A stretch of 64,000 bases of DNA from positions 31,694,234-31,758,233 of the forward strand of contig OW386293.2 in NCBI GenBank assembly GCA_936432065.2, written 5' to 3'. A model generated the notes under the pieces. It did not search any database. It saw only the letters and a list, made by a program, of their open reading frames with translations, and was not told the origin of the DNA. Positions 9,384-19,749 of the stretch are shown in pieces; the first letter of the stretch is position 1, and every line of letters begins with the position of its first letter. Source of the stretch: Rutpela maculata. Its lineage: Eukaryota > Arthropoda > Insecta > Coleoptera > Cerambycidae. A program made the position numbers and the translations under genes.

Positions 9384-9643
9384 TTGATAAGGGAATTTAG
9401 CTTAGCTGTTGTCTCCTTATGTGGACATCCTTTGTGGGTTAACCCATTTACCGTTGCCTACCTTGTTTTGTCTAGAAAAAAGAGTCGCCATGAACGGCAC
9501 CTTGGCGTGAAGTGTGTGTCCCTGTCTATTATCCTTTGTCATTGGTTCTTTTTTGGTCTTGTGTTAGATAGGATACAATAATAAATTTTCGTGGCTGGAT
9601 GGGCGCAGCTCAAAGCCAACTAATTGAAAAAAAAAAAAAAAAA
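9384..9643 (+). mobile_element. 3' end of another non-LTR retrotransposon with poly(A)
   Basis: A run of 17 A (about 9627-9643) follows AATAATAAATTTTCGTGGCTGG-type text. The preceding ~240 bp have no ORF similarity I can name and look like a LINE 3' UTR on the + strand. The body upstream of 9384 is unclear. Confidence 0.45.
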
Positions 9644-10289
9644 TTAGCAGTAAAATGGAACTGTTGTAGATTCGTTCACTTCTTTCTCTCTCTATAGTGG
9701 AATGCATTTAGGTTTTGATTTGAAATTGATGTAACCTGAAATTATTTTGCAGAAAACTGTTGTTAGAGCCATATAAACATGCAAAACAAGTCGAGCAAAA
9801 TTGGCTATCGGAAAAACTTTTTGGAAAGGGGCAGAATGTTGTAAAACTTGAATCTTATGAAATTACCTTGAATTTGAAACTAGCACCGTCTAATTTGGTG
9901 GGAAATTGACAGACCATTTTTAAAAAATTTAGTGTTTTTTCGTCCCTTCCTAAAACCAAATTCTAACGCTCGATTTTCCCTTTTACAAACAATATTTATT
10001 ACAAAGCTGAAAGTAACTCAATTCTCTATAACTTGATTCTTAGTAGGACCTTCTAAGGCAAAAATTCACCAAGTTATTACTATTTGCTTTTAGAAAATAC
10101 GTTTTTATGAAAATTGAAATTGCTGATGCCCGCAACTTCGTCCGCATGGAACTTCGTTCGGGTGGAACTTCGTCTTCGTAAAATTAAGAACATTGAGATA
10201 CTGCACATTAATTGCATCTAAGGAAGCCATCGAAAAAAAAAATATTTTAATCAACAATAAAGCACTTGGGTGGGTATGTGTCAAATTTC
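9644..10289. other. No recognisable gene
   Basis: AT-rich sequence without a frame I can assign. A short repeated GGAACTTCGT word (10140-10175) is the only structure noted. Confidence 0.4.
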
Positions 10290-10735
10290 ATGCTTAAAAA
10301 CATCCCTCTCCCTGTTCACCGGTTCTCCTCTTTTTGAAAACCGTCGAATACGTGTCTCCTTATTTTCTCAGAAGATCCCATCACTGCAACATCACATTTC
10401 TCACTTGCGCGATTTCAGATATTCGGATACCTCAGCTCATGTGTAGTACTTGTCGCCCTCACTGTTATGGGACATAATTAAAAATTCGTTCCAATGTCTA
10501 ACACAAAGCTGACTATCTGTTTACGAACCTCCAACGCTCTTTCTTGTGAGCCGTACATTAAGAATGAAAGGGGACGGGATAAACAGGCTCCGTCACCTAC
10601 AATTGGGACAACGGTATGTTGCACAACTTCTCCATTAATACTTACATTTTTTTTAGCCATTTCGTTAACATAGTAAAAATTGACAGATTTCCCAATCCTT
10701 GCAATCATTGGAGACATTGGAAATGATAATACCAT
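10290..10735 (-). pseudogene. OTU-like cysteine protease domain fragment
   Basis: The minus-strand frame 10735-10478 contains VVPIVGDGACLSRPLSFLMYG and ALEVRKQIVSFV. This is the start of an OTU domain: the D-G-x-C motif with the nucleophilic Cys is present, although the usual F-R after it is S-R. Past a stop near 10480 the frame seems to go on in pieces (MSHNSEGDKYYT; SDGIF) toward 10290. OTU domains of this form are common in arthropod transposon proteins, Helitron-like ones among them. No helicase or Rep part is visible here, so the parent element is unknown. Truncated and inactive. Confidence 0.55.
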
Positions 10736-10759
10736 ATATGAAACATAATAATAATAATA

Positions 10760-11710
10760 TTTTATGACGTGTCAAAATGACTTAATTATAGACATCATTT
10801 TCAGTGTCAAAATGATATGCTTTATCGGACTGACGGCCATTTGCACCGTATGTGTTTAAACCATGTACCACCCCCGTTTTGACCCCTTCAAAAAGCGAAA
10901 ATCGAAATTTTGTCTTGCACGTATCAAATAGATTTCAACAAAAAATATTTCTGCCAAATTTCAGGCATCTTGATCTGAATCTAAATCCATGTTTTTATAA
11001 GAATTTGTGTACATTCGTCTTTAATCAAATAAAATATTACGGTTTTATGAAATAAAGTTCATTCTTATCTTTCATATTGGAGAAACCGCGTTCATTTATC
11101 TTAATTAAATCATATTCAGGGACTACTTGAATCTAATAAAACTAATAAAATATAAAATTGTTAAAAAATGGTTACAAAAAGTTAATGTAGTACTTTAAGA
11201 TTACCATTACAGCTAAATGATTACGAAGGAATTTCCTTTTTACGTTTTGTTTTTTGCTACAGTTTTTTGTTACCATTTTGGACGATTTTGCAAAATTCTT
11301 AATTTGTCAGAAATATCTTGAAAAATATGCATTTTAGGAATATAGGTCATTAAACGTTGACTAGGCTGACAAAATTATTTTGACTCTGAAGTGGTTCTCA
11401 TAAACACCAGTCGTTTAGAAGATATGATCGAAAAACCTCCTTTAAGATATAAACTTTAAGAGTGAATAGCTCTGAGGGGCGCCTTTCTTCGTAGGAAAAA
11501 TTAAGGTACCTTTAGTATTACTTGACCCAAACAATGTGCTCCGAAATATTGCTCCATACTCTAGAGAACCCAGTATAAATTCCTGGCTTCAGTGGACTTT
11601 GACATATTGTGGCATAATATAAATATTTACTGAAAATTTTAACGTTCGCTGTAATATCAGCGATCAAGGTGCATACACTTATCAATTTGTTCGTTCATTT
11701 AGTTTTATTG
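10760..11710. other. No recognisable gene
   Basis: AT-rich, unassigned. A short frame at 10852-11055 shows no motif I recognise. A near-duplicated GTCAAAATGA word (10772, 10805) is the only repetition seen. Confidence 0.4.
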
Positions 11711-11711
11711 T

Positions 11712-11890
11712 ATGCAACAATTCTCCAACTCGTCAAAGCAATGTCTAGACAATATAATTAATAACTTTTCTCTTCATAACTGCATACTGCATACATTCCA
11801 TCCAAAATTGTCTGATCATGATGGTATAAATTTAAGTGTAAACACTGTAAGCCTCCCCAAGTTTTCTTACCTTTATGAAGTTCTTGGAAT
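11712..11890 (+). pseudogene. LINE endonuclease C-terminal fragment
   Basis: The frame reads CLDNIINNFSLHNC and then KLSDHDGINLSV. A (T/C)x-I-D-N-I segment followed by S-D-H is the last catalytic motif of AP-type endonucleases of non-LTR retrotransposons. Similarity ends where the dispersed repeat copy B begins at about 11891. There is no RT downstream. Confidence 0.5.
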
Positions 11891-12445
11891 ATCTCTTTTT
11901 AGACAATTGTTTAAGCAATTTAAAAACGTCACCTCAAATTCCAAAAATGTATCTATATCAAGGCATCAGGGATATTCTATCCCCATTCCCTAGCTTCTTA
12001 GACAACTTGCAAATCGTATTGGGGGAATAACAGAAATAATAGATTGTTTACGCCAATAGATAGGAGTAAGATATGAGTGAGATAAAATCGCAATTAGTAA
12101 TTTCCGAGGAGAGTTCTTATAACTAGATTTAGATCGCAAATTGTATTAGGGGGATCACAAAAAAAGTTTTGTTGTAATTTTTCATATCATAAAGAGATCA
12201 GTATTGTTATTACTTTACTTTTTATTGATTATTGATAATTTCGATTATTTAGCAAGATTAATATTAAGCACTAAATAGCGAGCGTTAAAAAAAAGAAGAC
12301 TTCAAACTACCCATATAACTGAATTAGTTGATTAGTTTTTATTAAGCTGTTCGACACATCGTATTATATTATTATTTTCCTTCCGTAATTACTCGAATAT
12401 TAATAAAATTTTACTGAAAGAGTACCTACATTAATTTTTCATAAA
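11891..12445 (+). repeat. Dispersed repeat, copy B (empty-site copy)
   Basis: Matches 1000-1519 and, continuously, 6090-6175. It lacks the 4.57-kb transposon, holding a single TTA at 12332-12334 where copy A has the insertion. A ~70-bp piece present in copy A (around 1297-1365) is missing here, so the two copies have diverged by indels as well. Confidence 0.85.
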
Positions 12446-13050
12446 AATACAGTAATTATTTCCAATATATGTTCATTAAGTTTAAAATATATATCTTCAA
12501 CAGATCGATTGGCAGTTTTCGATAATTCTTTTTTCGATATTGATGCCTAATCAGATGGATACAATTATCTGTGTTCTTCATAAGTTTTTTCTAGTTAAGT
12601 TCAAAAAGTTAACTGAATTGGGTACCCTATTGATCTGCTACAAATGAGAGTCATTACGTTGTTTTCTTGGCATTTATAAGACAACTCATTATAGCAATGT
12701 GAAAGAACTAATTAAATATATTTATAGAAATGTTAACTTAAGAAGACAGTAAATGATTATTATCTCCAGGCACAATTGTCATTTTAGTTGGATGCCTGAC
12801 TTGAAGAAAATGAAAAGGTTAACAAATCGGGAAATGACTTCTCGAGAACCTCCCACTCTGTGGGCTCTAAAAAATAATTAGGAATAATTTATAACTATGG
12901 ATGTTTCATTAAGTGCAAAAATACTGGACAAAAACTACGGGACTCTAACATTCTAGATATGTAGTCACATAAGAATGAGCGCTTGCAACTGAAAAAAAAC
13001 TTATTGATAATCATAATACAAGGTCTTGCAGGGCACTGACGTTTCAACAA
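12446..13050. other. No recognisable gene
   Basis: AT-rich sequence, no frame of note and no inverted repeat seen by eye. Confidence 0.4.
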
Positions 13051-13054
13051 ACAT

Positions 13055-13250
13055 GTGAACAGAATAGAATTGTTTAGAGATAACGTGCAAATTTTGCCAT
13101 ATGGACGAAGAGACAGCTGAATACATTATTTGTAACTATGAAGCTCTATCTGTCCATTTTAATAGCAAATTTTAGCTAAATAGGTTTGATAGCTTGCAGA
13201 CAGCAATTTCCTTCTACGCCAAGGAAAATTATAAAGTCATTACTCACTGG
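13055..13250 (+). pseudogene. Non-LTR polyprotein C-terminal Cys/His tail, degenerate
   Basis: One frame reads CKFCHMDEETAEYIICNYEALSVH. The C-x-x-C...E-x-x-x-x-[HY]-I-[LI]-C arrangement is the zinc-knuckle-like tail after RT/RNase H in many arthropod LINEs. A frame break lies just upstream and no RT remains. Confidence 0.5.
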
Positions 13251-14808
13251 TATTTTATTTATTAAATAGTTAGCAGAATTTCAATCGATAAGAGCAGATG
13301 GAAAATATAAATACAGCAATACATACGGTTAGACAACTTCTTAATATGTAGGGAGTGAGGTACAGTCCTAGATTTAAATTCCGATATTCAATAAGTCTCA
13401 TCTGGCATTCGGATGGGTAACCTGGTAAGAGATAATTCCAAGAAACTCATTAACAAACACACAAACGTATTTACCAAAAACTACCCATTTACAGGGACAA
13501 CTAAACTAACTCACAGTAAATCTACATCACTTCAACTCTCCATCTCATAATAACCTACTCCTTTGATAATTCCAAACGTCGAAATTAGAAAAATAATATT
13601 AGTGGTATAACATAAGCACCACCTAATATTAACACCATAATAGAACTATTCAGAATTGTTCAAAGTAGGTGTTTTGGAAATTTTCCTATATGGAGTGCAG
13701 TAACCATCATAATATCAGTCAAAGCAATAATCCAAAACAAAATTCCGAAATATACAACCCCATGATTATACAGGGTGTAATCAGTTTCATGTCATTAAAA
13801 AAAACTAGTAATGGGGACCGACTAGACAAACAAAAAACCTTTATGACTTTTTCCCCTAGGGGCACTTTGGAAAAAACTGACCTAGGTCAACAATTAAAAT
13901 ATTAGGGTAGGAAACATTTGAGAACCACTGTCTTTGTGGGTCAATGGACGTGTACTAGATATAATTCTACAACTTTTAAATTGTCATAAAAAAGTGCAAA
14001 GATTACCGACCGACTCATCGCCGGCCGGCGGCGGCGGTTCAAAGCAAACGGCGGTACCTTTGATGGGCGCCTCAACCGAACCAATTATAAAAATGTAAAT
14101 AATTCCTTATCTCTTTTTGCAGAACTGCAAGCAATTCATAAGGGTAGAAGAGGTTTAAACACAGCATTTCTTTACATGTGTGTTTTTTTAATTTAGAACA
14201 AAATATTGGAGCTTTCATTGTTGTTTATAATTTATCAGATTTAAATGTGGTTTATTAACATTAACTAAATGAGTGTTCTGGGTTAAGCTTAAAAAACGAG
14301 TAATTATTTCATGACATTGGGAAGAAGTTAGACATCTTAGATACGATAACAGAATTATTAAGTTAGGAAAAGATCTGATTTATTTAACGAATTGCCGATC
14401 AGGTATCGAAAACTAAAATTATTCAATAAATCTAGATCTTACCAATAAAGTTGATTTACATAAATTGTTCGAAATGGCTTCCGCCTGCATCAATACACTT
14501 TTCGTCGAACTAAGGACATACGCACTCCGTTTAACACATTTGGTAAATTAGAATCATTTTGTATGGTTTCTATGCACATTAAAATACCACACTAAACTAT
14601 TAACTAACCTTGTCAATAAAGAAAATAAAAATAAAAACTTGGTCCAAAATCCAAAACAAATACAAAAAGAACGAACAAGTAGTGTCTGTACGTAATCAAA
14701 AACTTAACGACTTGAACGGTAAGTCAATAAAACAAATCTTAACTATACGTGGCCTAAAATTAAAAAAGAACGAAAGCAACGAACGGGTTCGACGTGTGTG
14801 CTTAAAAA

Positions 14809-15496
14809 AGTGATGGGCTGCTAAATAGCAGTCTGCTATTTTTTAACTGCTATTTGCTTCATAGCAGTAGCAACTGTTACGAGCTCTGATAAATAGCTGC
14901 TACTTTTATAGCAGGTTGAAATCGCTCGCCGAGTGCCAAGACGCCTTTGCAGCAACACAAGCAGGCTGCGTCGGCCCAATAGCAATGATAGCACAAGCAG
15001 CGCATGCACATTCGTTCCGCTACAGCGAGCAGAGGCCAAGCGGGTCCACGCAGCAGTTAGGAAGGGAATATGTAATTCATGTAAAACTATTTTATTTTAA
15101 TAATATTTAACACATGATTATGTTCGTCTGCTCAAATATTTTAGAGGAATATAAAAACAAATTAATATATGTTATAATATTAATAGATAGCAAATGAAAT
15201 TTTATAAAAAAAAGACGCAATCGCTGTATTGATAGTTAAATATGATTCGTTTCAAAAGAAATATAAATTATCTATTTATATTTCTTTTGAAACTAATCAT
15301 ATTTAACTATCCATACATCGGTTGCGTTTTTTTTTATATACTTTCATTTTTTATCTGTCAATACGTGCTATTTAGCCAAAACAACTAATGCTAAGAAATA
15401 GCTTCTATTAAAATAGCAGCTATTTTTAACTGCTAAATGAAAATAGCAGTAGCAGAAGTAGCTGCTACACAAAAATAGCTGGTTCGATCCATCACT
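14809..15496. mobile_element. TAGCAG-rich inverted-repeat element
   Basis: Both ends read AGTGATGG inward, and the terminal ~100 bp on each side are full of TAGCAGCTA-type words (TGCTATTTTTTAACTGCTATT on the left, mirrored on the right). The AGTGATGG tip resembles short hAT termini, but I could not find a matching 8-bp target duplication. It is nested inside the 13771-16018 element. Confidence 0.5.
15186..15360. repeat. Long hairpin with arms of about 80 bp
   Basis: The arm ending in TTTCAAAAGAAATATAAAT before the centre near 15269 is followed by its near-perfect complement. The outer parts include AAAAAAGACGCAATCG opposite CGGTTGCGTTTTTT. It sits at the centre of the TAGCAG-rich element. 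Confidence 0.85.
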
Positions 15497-15574
15497 AAAC
15501 GAAGTTCCCGCAGAAACTAAAATATTGCACAAGAGGGAGTAAGTTAGTTTTACCTTACCTACTTTTAAAAAAAC

Positions 15575-15709
15575 CACACGATCCAGCGGCAGGGACCCAG
15601 CCATGTCGGCATGCTTTGAGCTTATTCGTAAAAGTGAACTGGTCCGCTGGAATTCCAATTATCTTCAAAGCGTACCGACAATGTCGGGTCCCTGCCGTTA
15701 AATCGTGTG
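15575..15709. repeat. Hairpin with CACACGAT arms
   Basis: CACACGAT...GGCAGGGACCC at the left pairs with GGGTCCCTGCCG...ATCGTGTG at the right. The arms are about 50 bp and GC-rich relative to surroundings. Its location between the TAGCAG element and the right end of the 13771-16018 element suggests a small nested MITE. Confidence 0.75.
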
Positions 15710-16089
15710 TAGACCCCTTAAAAGTGTGATTATTAACTTGTATCTTCACCGACGCACGGCTCTGCAAAGGAGCGCGATTCTTTGAAAAAGCCGCATTAGC
15801 GTATTTGATGGTTAGAGACGCCGATATACGCCAAAATAAAAGCCTGTCCCAACATTTCAGCAGTTCTCAAACAGTTTTATTAAACATTTTCGAAATTTTT
15901 GTTTATTTTTTTCCCAAAACTATGGGTTTTAGACCCCATGTTATATAAGGTTTTTTGTTCGTTTAGTCGTTCCCCACCTCCAGTTTTTTTTTAATGACAT
16001 GAAAATGATTACACCCTGTATACAAATAAACCGAGTTGCTACCGTTTAAGTTGTGATTTGCATAATACCTATATGATATTCTCTAATTA

Positions 16090-16462
16090 AATTAGGATCT
16101 ACTTATGACCAGAAATACATTCGCCTGCTACAAAGGCAAAGCCACTTACGGTACCAAAATATGCGGAAAAAAATATAAACATTTCTAGTGTTAAAATTTT
16201 TTAAAAATGCATCGGATGGGCGCCAAAAACGTACATACACCAAATGGTTGATTTGGTTATTGATGGAGGATTTCTCATACATAAGCTCATCTAGCAAAGG
16301 GGGATCCTCAGTTTCCGCAATTTGTGGTGGATGCGTGAAATTCGTCAAGACTCACTAATATGATTATTATTATGATTAATTTTTTACGCATATTTTGGTA
16401 CCGCAGGTGGCTTTGCCTTTGTAGTAGCCAAATGTTTCTTTGGTCATAAGTAGATCCTAATT
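16090..16462. repeat. Foldback repeat, arms of about 80 bp
   Basis: AATTAGGATCTACTTATGACC at 16090 is mirrored by GGTCATAAGTAGATCCTAATT ending at 16462. The arms also share AAAGGCAAAGCCAC and GGTACCAAAATATGCG. The spacer is 200 bp without coding sequence. Confidence 0.85.
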
Positions 16463-16639
16463 TGTTCTATACTTGAGCCAAATTTGATTAAAATCGGAAA
16501 CAAAATAAAAAAGTTATAAGGGTGTCTTCATTTTAAGTGAATCACACTGTATATAATAATAATAATAATAAATCGCCTTTATATACTTGGTAAAATAGAT
16601 TTCGACAAACTACTACGTTAGTAAATATATCAAGTGTTG

Positions 16640-16995
16640 AAAAATAAAGATTATTTTGTGACTGTGATTTATTAGCAGACCACGGTAAACCGTTTTGATA
16701 GAGAAATGTCAGATTCCTAATTGATTTATTTATTAATGAGCGATTTTCGCTTGCGAATATCTCGGAAGCTATAACACATAGGAAGAAAATGAATAAAAAC
16801 ATTCTTGTAGGAAATTTAATTTTGTTTAATTTTGCGCAGAATACTTTTTCCGTGCGACGCATTGTTTCCGAGTTATAAGCGATGAATCGAAAAAAGGGAC
16901 CTTTGCACCCCCCGTGAAGCGGCAGGGCTAGGGACGAGGACTTTTAGTATGTTTACCTCCTAACTACCCCCAACACATTCCTGAAGAGGAAAATT
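16640..16995 (+). repeat. Repeat family F, copy 1
   Basis: About 356 bp shared with 39832-40172 (same strand) and 39040-39294 (opposite strand). Diagnostic words are TTATTAGCAGACCA, CCGAGTTATAAGCGA, AAAGGGACCTTT and TTTACCTCCTAACTACCCCC. No coding content. Confidence 0.85.
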
Positions 16996-17150
16996 ATTCA
17001 TTTTTTAAATTTTGATAAAATTTATTCAATATTTGAGCGTACAAAAAAACGTCATAAAAGCACTGCGGTCATTAAGTGTTTTACTAATTTCGGATATTTT
17101 GGCGATCTCGACTTCGTCTCGATCTCCAAACATATCCTCCTAAAATTTTA

Positions 17151-17504
17151 ATGAAACATACACCGTGGATAAACAAAAATGTAAAACAGGCACAGAAAGA
17201 AAGAAACGAAGCTTATAAAAAATTCGAGTTGACAAGATTAGATAACCACTGGGAAGAATATAAGTTAAAAAGAAACAGAGTGACAGCAGTAATACGGCAA
17301 GAAAGGATACAATATTATGAAAAAAACATTGATGATTGCAAGGGAGATAATAAAAGGATGTGGCGTACCATTAAAGAATTAATTAGTAAAACGCAGACAG
17401 GAGACTTTAACGTAGACAAAATCATTTTCGAGAAGCATTCTAATACGGTAGAAGAAAACTTTAACAACTTTTATTATGAAAGTATAAAAGACATTGCAAG
17501 TAGT
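17151..17504 (+). pseudogene. LINE ORF2, linker between endonuclease and RT
   Basis: The frame gives PWINKNVKQAQKERNEAYKK and later WRTIKELISKTQ, the charged helical linker between endonuclease and RT in LINE ORF2 proteins (P-W-x-N...W-x-x-Y...R-x-x-Y-Y). It ends at the 5' target duplication of the SINE (17493-17504). Its continuation is at 17900. Confidence 0.75.
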
Positions 17505-17888
17505 GGGGCGAGCATAGAGGCGACTTCAATGTGAATATCAGTCGATATTCCGTTGAAGCAACGTCGAGCGCGGTTAGTACTTGGATGGGCTCCCATCTTG
17601 GGAAATACAGCATTCTCGTCCCACCTTCTAGAGGCTTGTATATCAGTGTATACTCGGAAGTTACGTAATTTCAGACGAGGATTACGTAGTCGATATACCA
17701 TCCTTCGGAGGGGATGTAAAGCAGGCGGTCCCTTGTCTATTAAATGTTAGGCAAGTAAAAGATCCCTACTCTTCTTAAGGGAAGAGGTTCGGCAAAATTT
17801 CCAGGTTGGTGGTAGCTCGTCTCCTGGCGTCGGTGATAGGCCCTGATAGCGGAAATAGGCCGACGTTAAACAGTTAAAAAAAAAAAAA
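17505..17888 (+). mobile_element. 5S-rRNA-derived SINE (SINE3-like)
   Basis: About 380 bp ending in a run of about 13 A and flanked by 12-bp direct repeats that differ by one base: ATTGCAAGTAGT (17493-17504) and ATTGCAATTAGT (17888-17899). Near its 5' end, 17552-17605 closely matches the 3' half of arthropod 5S rRNA: AAGCAACGTCGAGCG, then GGTTAGTACTTGGATGGG, then TTGGGAAATAC. This is the internal Pol III control region (A box, C box). The remainder (17615-17875) is a non-5S body, presumably with a LINE-derived tail. Dependence on a LINE partner is inferred. Confidence 0.85.
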
Positions 17889-17899
17889 TTGCAATTAGT

Positions 17900-18275
17900 A
17901 TTGAAAACAAACCGTTTGATTTACAAATAGCAGCAGATACTGAAGAAATTAAACTCTTTTCATTTCGGAAAAGAAACTTAAGTGAATTAAAGAAAATCGT
18001 TTTTAATTTAAAAAATAAAAGTACGGGGGATGAAGGACTGAGTGTGAAATTGTTGAAAGACTTATTCTGCGTAATTGGTTACCCCTTGTTAAATATTATT
18101 AATAGATCCCTGGAGACAAGGAGTGTGCCATCATTGTTAAAAATTAGTACAATAATACCGATTCCAAAAGTAACATCCCCCATGAAACCTGAGCAATGCC
18201 GACCAATTAATTTATTGCCAGTGGTAAATAAGATATTAGAAATCATAGTGAGTGATCAGTTGCGTTGTAAAAAAT
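17900..18275 (+). pseudogene. LINE ORF2, RT N-terminal part
   Basis: Resumes after the SINE with ELKKIVFNLKNKSTGDEGLS (the K-x-x-G-x-D-G position), then LKISTIIPIPKV and QCRPINLLPVVNKILE. The frame is lost near 18262 by a small shift and continues in the frame of 18252-19337. Confidence 0.75.
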
Positions 18276-19337
18276 AACATTCTATTCGTAGGCCAATCGG
18301 GTTTTCGGGAAAATCATTCGTGTGAAACGGCTCTACAGCTTGTTTGCGCTGAATGGAGGAAGGAAATAAGTGAGGATAATGTAGATCTCAGTGTGTTTGT
18401 GGATTTGAAGCGAGCTTTTGAGACTATAGATAGACGTTTGTTATTGAAAAAATTATATAGATATGGTATTGAAAGTACTGTTTTGAAATGGTTAGAAGAT
18501 TATTTATATAACCACAGGACGAAAATTAAAAACAAAATGTCAAGCACGATTGAGAGTCTATACGGAGTTCCTCAAGGAAGTGTCTTGGAGCCTCTTCTAT
18601 TTATTATCTATGTGAATGATATACATTGTGTTTTGAAAAATTCATACATAAATTTGTTTGCTGATGATACTGTAATCACTGTGACCGGTAAAGATTTTGA
18701 TAGTATAACAAACACTCTGAATAATGAACTTGATATTTTATACAATTGGTTATGTGGTAATAAGTTAAAATTAAATGCGGATAAAACCAAACTTATAGTT
18801 ATAGGCTCAAAATCTCTATGCAATAAATTTCTAAGTAGCAATTATATAATTGAAATAAATGAGTTTGTTATAGAAAAAGTGGACCAAATTAAATATTTAG
18901 GTGATATGGTGGATCCACAACTTACATTTAGTAATCAGGTTAATTACATGTGTAAGAAAATTGGGAAAAAAATAGGTTTCTTTCGTAGAATTGCTACTAA
19001 CTTATCGCAGTGGAGCAAATCACTTGTTTACAACACCATAATATATTCTCATTTTACATATTGCTCGTCTCTTTTATTAGCATGTAACAACCAAGAAATC
19101 GGCAGGTTGCAACTATTGCAAAATAAAGCAATGAGAGTTATTCTAAATTGTATTATTTGCACATTGGTAAGGCTCGTGTTAAATATTCTTAACTGGTTGT
19201 CTGTGGAGCGGAGTGTAAAAAAGGCGAATTTATTTCTAATATTCAAAATAATTAATGGCAAAGTTCCCACTTATTTACAAATATTAAAGAAACGTCGAGA
19301 TATACAAGGTTACAATATAAGGTCAAAAGATAAATAG
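18264..19337 (+). pseudogene. LINE ORF2, RT core and thumb
   Basis: A long open stretch after the frameshift. RT blocks in order: GQSGFRENHSCETALQLV, FVDLKRAFETIDR, YGVPQGSVLEPLLFIIYVND, then NLFADDTVITV with an intact F-A-D-D catalytic pair, and IKYLGDMVDPQLTF. The tail includes IYSHFTYCSSLLL. An in-frame stop at 19335 precedes more similarity (GSIYQEGLRFFNALPNGIKE) that runs to about 19475. One frameshift, one stop and the SINE make this copy dead. Confidence 0.8.
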
Positions 19338-19625
19338 GACACTGGATTAGTTAAAAAATCATTCTTGCAAGGTTCTATATATCAGGAAGGACTTCGTTTT
19401 TTCAATGCTCTGCCCAATGGTATAAAAGAGGCGCCCAATGTAAATATTTTTGTTAAAAATATATGTAAATATTAGTTCCAATATTGTTTGTTTTTCCAGG
19501 TGGACTTGTCATAGACCTATACATGTGACAAGCCCGTCGGACTTCATAAGTCACTTCATTAGAATAAATTATGTTTATATCGTCGAGGACCAGTTTGTAA
19601 TTTTCTAATTTAATCATTTTTTCAG

Positions 19626-19749
19626 ATATCCCGATGGAACTGTGCGTTTGCGGAACCCGCATATCCAACTCATGGACCAAGATATACTGTACCATCTAGC
19701 ACTAGGTAGCGGCTCGCATGACCTAATCGAAATGTTTGGTGATATAAAA
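19626..19749 (+). CDS. Uridine phosphorylase, visible exon 1
   Basis: Preceded by TTTTTCAG and followed by GTAAGT. It starts with one base completing an upstream codon (phase 2) and then 41 codons reading YPDGTVRLRNPHIQLMDQD...GSGSHDLIEMFGDIK. Reading upstream in frame gives no Met before a TAA at 19606, so this is an internal exon and the N-terminus comes from an earlier exon. Confidence 0.96.

Larger units (their letters stand above)
13771..16018. mobile_element. 2.25-kb TIR element, CAGGGTGTAATCA ends
   Basis: The left end (13771) and the complement of the right end (16018) share about 70 bp starting CAGGGTGTAATCA and running through the ATGTCATTAAAAA stretch. TA flanks both ends (13769-13770; 16019-16020), suggesting a TA-target, Tc1/mariner-like element. 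No transposase frame is visible, so it is non-autonomous or gutted. The interior is composite: a GC-rich (CGG) patch near 14020, a TAGCAG-rich foldback (14809-15496), a long hairpin within that, and a second hairpin at 15575-15709. Confidence 0.65.
17145..19475 (+). mobile_element. Non-LTR retrotransposon (CR1/Jockey-like), split by a SINE
   Basis: + strand LINE remnant starting abruptly just before 17151, after the endonuclease, and running to the end of ORF2 near 19475. It is cut at 17504 by a 5S-derived SINE and continues at 17900. It ends 150 bp before the first visible uridine phosphorylase exon. The clade is not certain from motifs alone. Confidence 0.8.

Noticed and set aside
14836..15110. 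Short frames in the TAGCAG-rich element
   Set aside because: Low-complexity Ala/Leu/Ser-rich translations of an inverted repeat; no conserved protein.
19453..19695. Minus-strand frame over uridine phosphorylase exon 1
   Set aside because: Antisense to a confirmed coding exon and without any known motif.
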